Assembly: GCA_943704525.1 (NCBI GenBank)
Contig: CALSCQ010001718.1
Location: forward strand, 1 to 35,350
Origin: Pigoraptor vietnamica
Lineage: Eukaryota > Opisthokonta > Filasterea
Direction: 5' to 3'
DNA: 35,350 nucleotides
The translations under genes and the position numbers were made by a program. A model generated the notes under the pieces. The model was not told the DNA's origin and made no database searches. It worked only from the letters and a program-made list of their open reading frames with translations. The first letter of the stretch is position 1. Every line of letters begins with the position of its first letter. Of this stretch, positions 11,501 through 21,359 are shown piece after piece.

Positions 11501-11717
11501 TGAGGACAACCTCGAGCAGTTGCAGGGGAGGGACGGCGTCGTGGGCAGCCGACTCTATATCGACTACATTCCGCCGCAGTCGCCCGAACACGAGCGCGAC
11601 GTCCTCGAATGGCTACCAGCGCCGGCGCAGGGGCGTCGGGCGTTCTATACCTTTGAGGTCGAATTCGTTGAGTCTGGCGGCCGCATAGAAGTCTCGTGCA
11701 GGTGCCTGTCCGCGTGA
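8600..11717 (+). CDS. Large multi-pass membrane protein of unknown function, two exons
   Basis: Exons 8600-11012 and 11119-11717 are joined by a GTGAGT...CAG intron, giving 3012 nt (1003 residues). I do not recognise the family. Likely membrane helices lie near residues 25-44, 54-72, 91-110, 122-141, 174-192, 358-377, 388-408 and 493-535 (probably two). Between helices 5 and 6 is a cysteine-rich loop (about 193-340) with possible N-glycosylation sites NCT, NTT and NSS, so it is probably lumenal or extracellular. A second small cysteine cluster (PCMCSCDNG) is near 455. From about 545 the protein is hydrophilic, with an acidic Asp/Ser stretch and Ser/Pro-rich low complexity to about 750, then a helical C-terminal part that crosses the intron. 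The architecture suggests a surface receptor or channel-like protein with a long cytoplasmic tail; that is inference. Confidence 0.8.
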
Positions 11718-12388
11718 CGCCTTCCCTGGCATGGACCTCCGAGGACGCGCGCCGGCCCCACCGACAGCCGCAGTTCTTCGGCCACTTCACCGCCAACACC
11801 GACCATAGAGCGGCGCCTGTCGTTCCGTTCTAATTCGCTCACGTTGGCGGTTGTAAATACACTTTCGTAATGAAAAATCCTCCCAAAAGTAGATCCATTA
11901 GAATTAATTACGTGGGTCAAAATTGGGAGAAAGGGAGCTAGGTGATATCGCACACGCGGCAGTACAGATGGCCCGGCCGGCGGCTCCGTCTCACGAATAA
12001 CGCCAGCAGCCGCAGTGCCCGTGAAGGCAGATCTGGCAGTATAGGAGTGCAGTGGCGATGCAATGACGTGCTGATATGTCTGCCTGCATTGCCTCGCTGC
12101 TAAGAGCAGCACGTGCGGAGTGCACCGCCGCGGAGAAGGGAATCTAACCTAGCTGGAACATGCAGAGTTGGCCCCCAGCCGAGCCGAATCAGCCCGGTGG
12201 CTGATCGATGCAAACTGAGCCGACTCAATCGCGTCTGGACATCGACTAATGACACCCGTCCAGCAAACTAAAAAGTACGAGTTGTGAAAGGTCTTCCTCT
12301 CGCCCCCGTCCATGTGGGACTGAACTTGTGTTGATGGCTGTCGCGTTCTCAAGCGTGCGGCGACTCAGAAAGAGAACTGCTTTTAATT
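11718..12388. other. Intergenic interval with a small hairpin
   Basis: I see no gene. This 671-bp interval lies between the 3' ends of the multi-pass membrane gene and the broken pentapeptide gene. It includes a mildly AT-rich patch at 11865-11935 and a perfect hairpin at 12188-12205 (arms ATCAGCC and GGCTGAT, four-base loop). Confidence 0.6.
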
Positions 12389-15300
12389 CTACGCGAGATT
12401 GGAAATTGCGGCATCAACAAGGCTGCGCACGTCAAAGTCCCCGTCCTCATGGTCGTCAGGCGCGTGACTGTCGCGGATAATTCTCAACGCTGCGAGGAAT
12501 GTCGGCACAAACCGCGTTGCCACCGAAGTCGCAATGTTGCTCGACTGTGTGCGCTCCCGTGAGACGTTCCCGACGTGCGCTGAAGGGAGTTGTGGCAGGC
12601 TCCGCGCGGGATCGTAGAGGTTCGTGTCGGCGTCTGTGCGTAGAACGGCCACGTTGCTCTTGTGCATGTACGCACCCCGGAGGTCCGCCCCGCGCGCATC
12701 ACACCCAGTGAAGTCGACGTTGCGGAAATTCGCGCCGGCCGCGCGGATGCCGTCCAAGTGTGCACCGCACAGGCTCGTGCGTGTGAAGGAGGCCCCGCTG
12801 AGCACCGCGCACGACAGGCGCGCGCCGGCGATCGAACGATGCGTCGACGACTCTGCAAGCGCGCATATTCGCGTCGCTAAAGTCACAGTCCGAGTAGTCG
12901 CCAGTAAGCGACGCTCCGACGAGATCGCCGACAATACGGGGCGCGCGTGCTCCCCCCACTCTGTGCGACACGAAGTCCGCGAATCGCACTCTCTCCGCGT
13001 GGGGACGTGCGGCCAGGAATGCGTCGTACGCAAGCACCATCTCGAGGGAGGCAATGCAAGTGCTCGCAGGTGTGCGCGCAATCCACTGCTTCGTGGCCGA
13101 CGTGGGCTCCCTTTCGCGCAGCGACGACTGCGCTGCGAGCGCGCCTGCAAAGGCCGCCGGTGTGAGCGTGGCGTACCCATATCGCGGTGCCGCTGCGTCT
13201 CCGCCCGCCGCGCCCGAATTGAACGCAAGATATCGCTGTCCGTCCTTGACACCGCACAGGCCGAGGACGCCCCCGACTGTCCATGCCGTGGCGGGGGGCC
13301 GAGTGCGGACGGGCGTCTGCATCCACCGGTCGATGATCGCACCGCACCTCCTCTCCATCGTGCGCACGGCATCCACAAGGGCATCTGCGTCGAATGTGGC
13401 GCCGCTGAGGGCCTCCGGGCGCTATGCGATGTGAAGGAGCACGCGGATGGCAGCGGCGGTGGCGACTGCACGCACATCGCTGTCCCTTTCGAGGTGCCAC
13501 AGCTGCATCTCGTGCGACGACGCCAACGCGCGACCCACACAGCGCGCGATGCACGCAAGACGTCCTTCGCGCGTCCGGCAACGGCCGCTTGAATCGCCTG
13601 CAACGGTCCACCGACTGCGTTCTTCCGCACTCTCCATGGGTGAGAATACGGCGTGAACGACCGCCACCGCAATGTCCGTATCGTCCAGACTCTCGCCACC
13701 AAGAAGGTGAGACAGCCCAAGCGCGACGTGCGACTCTGCGTCGGCGTCGTGTGCGACCGTGTTGAAGACCTTCTCGATGGCCCGAACGCACCGCGGCCAC
13801 GTGCGCGCGAACGTGTCCGCGAAAGCCTCCCTGCGTTCAATCAGAGCGAGCTGGTCGCGCGTGAACTCGGCGCGGGGGAGAGCCTCTCGCACACGTGCGA
13901 CTGCGAGCCCTGCCGTCGTCAGTGCCTGCTTTCGGCCGTGCGGTACCTGGCGCAATGGCACGCTCTCCTCGTGATCAGCGCGGTTGTTTGTGGCGTTCAC
14001 GCGGTCGACGTGCCGTCCGCCAGCAATGGACTCAACCGATCCGGAGGAGAGCGACGTGGGCGTGGGTGGATATGTGTCGATGCCGGAATCGCTCATGTTG
14101 TCCCCTTTAACGACGGCAGAGCTCTCGAGGGAGGAGCCTTTGGACTGCGTAATGACGATTGCGGTCGATGAGTGCACCTTTTTTGGCGTCGTGCGCGCTT
14201 CTTGTGTAATCTCGCCGCTGTTCGACGCGTTCCCGGTTGCAGCGGAGGCTTCGCTTTCGGTGTTGCTTTCGTCGCCGTCAGCGACAGAAGCGCCACCTTC
14301 GCCGGCGTCGCCTTCTTCGCACACTGCGTGACTTTCGTCACTTTCGTCGCTCTCGTCACCCTCGCCCCGTTCGTCACCGTGCAGAGGGTCGGCGTCGCAC
14401 GTGGCGTTGAAGCAGTCGATGACGGCGGCCACTTCCGCAGCCTCCGCATCGTCCAGCCCGAATGTGTGCTGCAGCGCGGCACGTGTCATGCGGAGAAAAT
14501 GTGCGCCGTTCATCCCCGCGAATCCGCGCGCGATCTTTTTCGCGGCCGACGGTCGCACACCGTTGTAGAGCATAAGGAGCGTAATGCGCCATACGCCCCA
14601 CGCCGACGGGTTGTCAAGCGTGTCGTTGCGCTCGTCCAGTCTTCGTGCGTACTCGTAGCCCGGCGGCAACGGACTGCGCGGGACGCTCGCAGGTCGCCAG
14701 AGGGCCACGTAGACGGATCCCGGCCACGCGAGGACGGGATGCGACACGTGCAGTACGATCGCTGTGGCGGGGGCGAAGTGATTGAACGTCGGCGTACGGA
14801 GCGTTTGGTTCGTTTGAACGTCCACGTGCGACCAGGGGTACACACCAACAGGGAAGGTCGTGTTGTGGAGGACTTGGGACAGTGGGCGGGGGTGCGCGTG
14901 ACACGCTTGTCGCGCGTGCGTTCGTCGTCGACCGTGGAGTCGCCGGCAGTGCGAAGGACGCGCCGTAGATGCCGTTGTGCATCGTGTGGAGATTGCGAGG
15001 CGGCAATCCTTGAGCGACGTGGGGGAAGAGCGGGTCGACCGCAGCGAACCGCCCGTCGATTTCGTGCGGGAACATACTTTCCAAATTCGCAAGTGCCGTG
15101 TCGACGTCTGTTGGAGAAAAATCGGTCGCCGGGACGCCATTCGTGGCGAAGCCGTACGCTGCCGCATCGTTTACGGCGGCACCCTCCCTCGTCGCACCGC
15201 TTGTGGGAGAGTCGCGAACTGCCATGCCGAAAGAGGTGTGCCACAGATGTGTGCTCGCCATCACGTGAATAGAGGCCGTGGCCGCCATGTTGACGGCCGT

Positions 15301-16294
15301 GCTCAGGCGCCCTTGCACCGCACGCGTGCGGCTCGAGCGCAGTGCCGGCTCGTCTGCGTGACCCGTCTGCAAGCGCTTGCTCATTTTCCTGAGCCTCTCT
15401 CTCTGCTTGTGCTCCCTCTTTTCCTCGCGCGCGACGACTATGGAGATGCCCCCGTCGCCGTCACTCGTGAATGGGATGAGAAAGAGCAGGAAGCAGTGGC
15501 GCTGGGCGCTCTTGAACCGGACGTGGTCGGGCACGCAGCTGTTCGAATCGCACACGAGCACCGTGTCCTCCATGGGATCGAAGTGTCGTCCGTTGTCGCC
15601 GTTACCGCCGCACGTTATGTCGGGGACGCCCTGCGCGCCCGGTCGCATGTGTATAGGAAAGTGCCGCTTGAGGACGTTGCCGAAAGCACGCACGGCGCCC
15701 TCGATGGTCTCTTCGCGGAAGGCAGGCTCCCAGCACCGCGCGAACTCCTCCGCGCTGCACTTGACGAGGCATGTCTTTGGGTGGCCCGCGGAATGCTTGC
15801 TCTCGTTCATCGCGAGCATTGCGTCCTGAATTTCGGCGTACGTGCCGGCATTCGCCGCCTGTCGCGCGACGGCGTGCGACTACGATTCCGAGTAAGCTCT
15901 TGAGTGAACTTGAAGTCGAATTCCTTGAAAGCGACTGAGTCCTTAGTGCGCCCGAACCAGCAGCCGCTCTCGCTGGGTAGCCTGGCGCTGCATACGGAGA
16001 ATGGGGCTGCGCGCTGTGGTCGTCGACACTGGCGCCGTCGCCGCTTGCGGATGCCTCGTCCGTCGTTGCCGTGTCGTTGGTTTCGTCCGTCGCGGTGAGC
16101 GACTCTTGCAAAGGGCTTTCCAGCGGTGCATCGTCCTGCGATCGTTCGTCGTCCTCCTCAATTGCGTCGTCCGCATCGCTCTCGTCGGGCACCCTGATCC
16201 AAGAATCGAAAACAGAGGCTGGTGCTTCGCCAATGTCGTCGTCGTCGTCGTCGCTGGCATCCCAGTGTGCCGGAAAGTCGCACGGGAGCAGCAT
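12389..16294 (-). pseudogene. Broken paralog of the pentapeptide-repeat/vWA gene
   Basis: Read on minus, long stretches of sensible protein appear in different frames. (a) 16294 to about 15960 is an acidic N-terminus starting MLLPCDFPAHWDASDD. (b) About 15890-14950 is an unrecognised domain (AEEFARCWEPAFREE, ITCGGNGDNGRHFD). (c) About 14870-12855 is a further domain and then a segment homologous to residues 15-345 of the gene at 22696. (d) About 12850-12389 holds pentapeptide repeats (ASFTRTSLCGAHLDG) and a short tail. Segment (c) contains an in-frame TAG at 13424-13422 where the intact gene has CAG, and (c) and (d) are out of register by an indel near 12850. The breaks near 15890 and 14900 also look like frameshifts. 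I could not find introns that repair all of them. The vWA domain of the relative is missing. It is a decayed or decaying gene, or less likely an expressed gene with errors in the assembly. Confidence 0.75.
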
Positions 16295-16799
16295 TGTTTG
16301 GCACACTCCTCTCGCGACGCTGGAAAAGTGTTCGTCGAAACCTCGCGCCGAGATGTTAAACCGTTAACCCCCAGTGAGTCCGAGGTTTTGCAATGATGCC
16401 TCGTTAGATCACTGCTGTCGCCGAAAGAAAGGCGTTTAAACACAAAAAGCTTGCTTCCCGTGGGTAACAAGAGGACGAAGGCTGCATTGCTCCTCAGACA
16501 CGCATAACGGCGACGAAGGAGGGCAAACCCGGCACACGCGTGCCGGCGGATACGTACCTATCGTCAGGAGGTAACATTCGGAATATCCGGACACCGAAAA
16601 ACTTGTCAAGTATCCCGCCGGTCCGCGATGCGGGTAGTGAAAATCTCAGAGAACCGTGCGAGACACTCCGATTGAATGACGACGCGTGCGACAACGCGCC
16701 GGAGGGCGCGAGATGACAAGGGAGAGGAGAGCGTGACTTTGGTGCGCGGGAATGGATGTGCTCATTTGCCTGTCAATTCGAACTCACACTCGCACTTGA
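16295..16799. promoter_or_regulatory. Divergent interval before the EVE gene
   Basis: This is a gene-free interval of 505 bp between the start of the broken pentapeptide gene (minus) and the EVE gene (plus). The only structure I see is a perfect inverted repeat at 16529-16546 (CCGGCAC, four-base loop, GTGCCGG). I find no clear TATA box. Confidence 0.5.
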
Positions 16800-16976
16800 A
16801 TGCAGGTGCCCAAAAAACAACGCGTACAGAAAGATGCCGCCGAAGGCAATTCTGAAGCAAACGCAAGTGCGTCAACAACAGTGGCCCATGGCCATGACTC
16901 GCTGTATACGGAGCCTCCGCATCGATATTGGCTGATGAAATCGGAGCCTGACGTGCGCCTTGAGAAGGGTATGTGC

Positions 16977-17010
<34 letters not shown>

Positions 17011-18143
17011 GCGCGCGCGTGCGTGTGTGTGTGCGTGCGTTTGTGTGTTCGTTTATGTGCGTTTGTATCGCGTATGTGCGGTGTGTGTGTATGTACATGG
17101 GTGCCAGTGTGCTCGTGGCGTACATGCGTGTGTGTACGTTTGTCTCTGTGTTTGTGTTGCGTCGTCTCGATGTTCTCCTTGCTGACTGTGTCTTTATCGC
17201 AGGCGTGGACATAAGCTGCAGCATACAGAAGCTGCAGTCGCTCGAAAACAAACGCGTCGCGTGGTACGGAGTGCGGAATTATCAGGCACGTTGCGGTTCC
17301 GCAGAGCAGAAAGCAGCGCGCATGTACATTGAGCCTATAAAGTCCCCCCTGCCCCCGACCCCGCCCTTTTCACACACACACACGCACACGCACACGCGCG
17401 CATGCACGCACCGCACGCCCATGCCCACAGTATATGTGCAAGTGTTCGTTCCACACGAGCTATTCAGCCGGTGCAACGGCCAAACTGCAAACACACGCGC
17501 GCTTACTGCCGGCGCACACACAGGCGCGCAATTTCATGCGCGACGATATGCGCGTGGGCGACCTCGCGTTCTTCTACCACAGCAACTGTAAGGAACCCGG
17601 CATCGCTGGGGTCGTGCGCATATGCAGGGCGTCGTACCCGGACTTCACACAGGTGTGTGCGCGCGATTGCTATGTGCGCGCGTGTGTGAGTGTATGTCTG
17701 TGTGTGTGAGTGTTTTGCGTGCATGTGTTTATCCGCGCCCGTGTATGGCGTGGTGACCGCACTTGGCTTATGCCATGCCTCCCCAGTTCGATGCGAAGCA
17801 CCCCTATTACGACCCCAAGGCCACAGAAGCGAGTCCTCGCTGGCACATGGTGGACGTCGAATTCGTGCGGGAGCTGCCTCGCTTCGTGCCGCTCTCCCTA
17901 ATGAAGGAGCACGCGGGCGGCGCGCTCAAGTCGATGGCGCTGCTGCAGCGGTCGCGCCTGTCTGTGCAGCCTGTGTCCGCGGGTGAGTGCCAGTGCACTC
18001 CCCTCTCCCTCCCCCCTGCTTGCTATCACCCTCTCTTGGAGAATGAGGCATTCGCCATACATTTGTCAACCCACCACTTTCATCCCTCTTCTCCACTCCC
18101 AACAGACGAGTGGAAGTTCATTCTCGGCCTTGCTGGCATGTGA
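16800..18143 (+). CDS. EVE-domain protein, thymocyte nuclear protein 1 (THYN1) homolog, five exons
   Basis: Exons 16800-16968, 17203-17285, 17524-17652, 17787-17982 and 18106-18143 total 615 nt (204 residues). The EVE domain starts at YWLMKSEPD near residue 43. It continues with WYGVRNYQARNFMRDDMRVG near 77, FYHSNCKEPGIAGVVRI, and HPYYDPKA followed by WHMVDVEFV. This order and spacing are those of THYN1 and bacterial EVE proteins; human THYN1 is about 225 residues. EVE domains are PUA-like folds thought to read modified bases in DNA or RNA, so a nuclear reader role is likely. The first 40 residues are basic and could carry a nuclear signal (KKQR). Intron 2 starts with GC rather than GT (CAG then GCACGT), because only that junction keeps the domain in frame. 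Intron 1 holds a (GTGC)n repeat. Confidence 0.93.
16970..17040. repeat. (GTGC)n / (GC)n / (GT)n repeat in EVE intron 1
   Basis: About eight GTGC units run into alternating GC and then GTGTGTGC, immediately after the donor GTATGT. Confidence 0.85.
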
Positions 18144-18233
18144 CGGCGACAAACGGCAAAATGAATGCATGTTGGGCTATAGACGGGCGCCGAGTTCTTA
18201 TTCACGGCACTGCGACGACTGCACGCGTCTTGC

Positions 18234-19859
18234 TTAGTGCGGCTGCGGCTGCTGCTGCTGGGGCGTGTCGTCCGGAATGGCCTGGTACGCGCCGCTGTTG
18301 TCTGCTGCGAGGGCAGAGAGAAGGCGACAAATAGGCCAGCGCGTGTGAGTGCACATGTAATCGCGCATGTTCGGAGCATGCGCGCGTGTTCGTAAGAGCA
18401 AATACACTTACCGGCGTACGTAGGCTCGCGATACGCGGTGCTGCCGTAGTTGCCGCCGCTGCCGCCGCTGCCGCCGCTGGTCGAGACGTACGGGATGCTC
18501 ACGTTGCCACCACGGCTCTTGTATTCGACGAGCAGGAAGATGAGGGAGACAGGCTGCGAGAGGGAGAGTTCAATGAATAACTACATTGCGTTTGAAAGCA
18601 CTGAAGAAAGAGTGCGTGCGTGCGTTCGATGGATACAACGACATTGCCCTTGAGAGGCATTGAAGAAAGAGGAGAGGATGTTGGGCGTCAGACTCACCTT
18701 GGCGATGACGTTCAAGAGTGCCATGCTGTGTCACGAACGAGAGGAGAGGAAGAAGGTACCGACAGAGATACGAGTCGCGTGCGCATTATTTAAACGCGAC
18801 AGTTGACAAGTGAAGTCGCAGTTAAGGGAAAATTCACGGCCAAATTGACAACGGAGCCTGACGAAGGAGAGGGGGACACTCGCTGGTGCGACAAGTTACC
18901 GTCAAGCAAGAGACAAATGGCAAAGGGCGAGTGCACGACGGGCACTCGTTGGTCGTGCACTCGTTGGCGCAGATGCACTGGCACACGAAAAGTAGTTCCA
19001 TTCATAAGTAATGTTGCGGATACGCAAAGGTGAACTTGGCCTCGCCGCTCGCTGCGCATGGACACGAGGAGCATACATGAGAACACGCGTTACACACACG
19101 CACACGTACACGCACACGCACACGCACACACACGAACGCACACACACAGAGGCACAGGCAGTCCACATCGAATCGAGACGCTGGCAGCCCAACGGCAAGC
19201 ACGGGAGAGGAATTGAAAGGGCCAGTTGCATACATAAGAACAAGACAGCCGGCCCAATTAGCAGCACTACGCACACTGGAAAACTGTGCCGTCGTTGCTG
19301 AAGCAGCCGAGAGCGATGCAGTCGTTGACAATGGTGAAGCACAGCGTGACAATGTACTGCGAAATTGCACGGTGAGTGCCAAGAACATTGCGCACACGCA
19401 CAGCAACACGCGACTATAGCTCATTGACAGCCACAAAAATTGGTGACAATGTACTGCGCAGTTGCACGGTGAGTGCGACCCCAAGCTGGCACAACAACAA
19501 AAAAAAAAAGGAGGGAATCACGCGATCAAAGCATATAATAGCCACATTTTTTAAAGCCGACAGCCCTAACACAGCACGCGAAGCTTTTGCGCAAACACGC
19601 ACACAGACAAAGAGCACGCAAAACCGCGCACATTTAGAGAGAGGAGAAAAAAAGACTGCGCCCGCACCATCTGCAGCAGCTTGGCGTCGTTCGAGTGCGA
19701 TGCGAGCATGGCGTAACCGAGGACGGCGAGGCCAAAGTTCGAGAACCAGTAGCCCGGGTTGAGATAGCCAACAAGCGAACCGAGCGTGCCGAGGAACGCG
19801 TGGAGGTACACAATAATGTACAACGCCGGCGCCGGCACGCTGAAGTTGACGTTCGTCAT
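18234..19859 (-). CDS. AGTRAP-like (angiotensin receptor-associated protein) membrane protein, five exons
   Basis: Exons on minus: 19859-19668, 19356-19277, 18725-18698, 18553-18412 and 18304-18234. They give 513 nt (170 residues), close to the 159 residues of human AGTRAP. The start ATG has an ideal GCCGCCATG context. Helices lie near residues 12-32 (LYIIVYLHAFLG), 36-53 (YWFSNFGLAVLGYAML), 64-82 (YIVTLCFTIVNDCIAL) and 92-112 (MALLNVIAKPVSLIFLL). The best match is the stretch NDGTVFHMALLNVIAKP and EYKSRGG, which parallels the AGTRAP helix-4 region DTGRFGVGMAILSLLLKP and YRERGG, with a later GAYQAI like SAYQTI. The tail is Gly/Ser-rich and ends in QQQQPQPH. In animals AGTRAP sits in ER/Golgi/endosomal membranes and tunes AT1 receptor internalisation. 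A protist cannot use that ligand, so a general trafficking role is inferred. It converges on the EVE gene, with 90 bp between the stops. Confidence 0.8.
18583..18671. repeat. Direct duplication in an AGTRAP-like intron
   Basis: A 30-bp block ACATTGCGTTTGAAAG...GAAGAAAGAG (18583-18612) recurs at 18641-18671 with a few differences, inside intron 18554-18697. Confidence 0.75.
19346..19476. repeat. Duplicated 3' splice-site segment in AGTRAP-like intron 1
   Basis: A 34-bp segment at 19346-19379 that includes the acceptor and first bases of exon 2 recurs at 19443-19476 with two mismatches. On minus both copies read ...GCAG then TACATTGTCAC. Only the downstream copy (19346-19379) continues the membrane helix; the other meets a stop after about ten codons. 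Confidence 0.8.
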
Positions 19860-20207
19860 GGCGGCGAGTGTTGCTGGCACTGCGCGAGGGACAGAGAGGT
19901 GGAATGCTAGAGAGCGCAGTGGCGATCGATAAAGGCGATTTCCGAATAAGAAAAAGCCTGCGCAGCGAACGAGGTTTGTGTGAGTGGGCGTCGGTCGAAA
20001 CATCCACCTCTTGCGGCCTGTCGTTCCGATTGTTCATGCTGTCCACAACACACGTGACCAACCACGTGACACCGGCGAGGGAGAGCCGGAGTGAGTGGTG
20101 TGTGTTTGTGTGTTACAGGTGTTTTTTTTTTTTTTTCCCCTTCCCCTGCCGACACTATGCACCTCACACCGCACGCGTGCTCTCCGTTTCGACTGCGGGC
20201 GAGTGAG
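19860..20207. promoter_or_regulatory. Divergent interval, AGTRAP-like / F-box genes
   Basis: This 348-bp interval lies between the divergent starts. It has a T run of about 15 followed by a C/T tract at 20122-20148, about 60 bp before the F-box ATG. I see no TATA or CCAAT box. Confidence 0.4.
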
Positions 20208-20793
20208 ATGGAAGAGGCGATCGCGCCGTTGTTTACGCTGCCAGACGAAGTCATCGTCTGTCACGTGGTGCCGCACCTAAAGCACGGCGACGTTCGCTCT
20301 CTCGCGCACACGTGCAGGCGCTTTTTGGTACGAGCGGCTCTATGAACTGACGAGGGAAAGCTCGCTCCAGTACTATAGGGACGGCGCCTTCCGCGCCCTT
20401 GTGACTACGACGTTCTCTCGCAGCCGTCTGTGCATTTCTCTCGCGTTTCATCCGGAGGAGATTACCGGCGTCTCTACGCTCGGCGGCATCCACACTCTCG
20501 ATCTGTCTCCCACAAGAGTGACGGACGTTTCTAGTCTCGGCAGAGTACACAAGCTTAATCTATCTTCTACAAACGTTTCGGACGCTTCTGCGCTCGGCGG
20601 CATCCACACTCTCGATCTGTCTCGTACAGGGGTCTCGGACGTTTCTGCGCTCGGCGGCGTCCACACGCTCAATCTATCTTATAAAAGGATTTCTGACGTT
20701 TCTGCGCTCGGCGGCGTCCACACGCTCAATCTATCGGGTACAAATGCGATGGGTCTCTCAGCGCTCGGCGGCGTTCACAAGCTCCGGACTTAA
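20208..20793 (+). pseudogene. F-box / leucine-rich-repeat gene with one frameshift
   Basis: From the ATG at 20208 the first frame gives an F-box (LFTLPDEVIVCHVVPHLKHG then RSLAHTCRRF, residues about 8-40) and stops at 20345. In another frame, from about 20327, YERLYELTRE and then about six leucine-rich repeats follow to a TAA at 20793. The repeats have a 20-residue period with core SALGGVHTLNLS. The switch falls at a run of five T (CGCTTTTTGG); no plausible intron fits, so it is a one-base indel or a sequencing error. At DNA level the LRRs are nearly identical 60-bp units. F-box proteins of this layout are substrate adaptors of SCF ubiquitin ligases, with the LRRs choosing the target. The array is short and ends abruptly in KLRT, so the copy may be truncated as well as shifted. 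Confidence 0.7.
20461..20790 (+). repeat. 60-bp tandem repeats encoding the LRR array
   Basis: About five to six tandem units with period 60 bp share the core CTCGGCGGCGTCCACAC. They encode the SALGGVHTLNLS repeats. The high DNA identity suggests unit turnover by slippage or unequal exchange. Confidence 0.85.
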
Positions 20794-21359
20794 GCGGCGC
20801 CCAGGTAACTGTACACTTGATATGATATGAAAACTACCGGAGGACGTATCCTGTGGTGCGCGCAGTAGCTGCGTTGTCGCGTTTGCAGCACGGTGGAGTG
20901 CAACTTGCTCGCACGTAACGTCTCTGGCGTAGTCGTCGAGAAACCATAGAAATAGGAAAGCGCAAAGGTGATAGCGTGTCTCGCCGAATGAGTGTTTCCA
21001 CCGGCGATATTCTGCACATTTTAGAAGCCGATTGAGTTCTCACTGTGCCTGGTTCACAGTCTTCACAGTACCACCCTTCTCTAAATCTAATTGTACCCCT
21101 TATGTGTTTGCTAGATTGAGTGTTTGTGGCGAGTATGCGGCCTTGCATCGGTTGGCCAGCTTTCACGCAAGTACGGCCGTCAGCGGACGCCGCCCAGACA
21201 CAGTAACACGATTGTTCGCCGGCGTTCACCGTGCGCCTAAAGGTCGATGTTAGTCGTTCAGCCAGCACACTGAGAAGCGCGCCGCGCTGCAACACTCTTT
21301 CGAGGCGAGCACACTGCTCACACGGTCGATTGACGCGGCAAAAGTCGGTTTACTCGGAC
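20794..21359. other. Intergenic interval, F-box to vWA genes
   Basis: This is a 566-bp interval between convergent 3' ends. A 153-codon open frame on minus (21295-20834) has several cysteines (for example WYCEDCEPGT) but no family likeness I can name and no start with a good context, so I do not call it. No repeats or motifs stand out. Confidence 0.45.

Noticed and set aside
15899-15959. A possible short intron (GTATGC donor, CACTAAG branch-like site, CAG) that could join two frames in the broken pentapeptide gene
   Set aside because: It looks good locally, but the joined frame soon meets a TAG, and other breaks remain unexplained.
20461-20790. Regular 60-bp repeats as a CRISPR-like array
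   Set aside because: The units are fully coding LRRs with no spacers, in a eukaryotic gene.
20834-21295. 153-codon cysteine-containing minus-strand frame
   Set aside because: No family likeness, no convincing start and no neighbours with matching splice sites.
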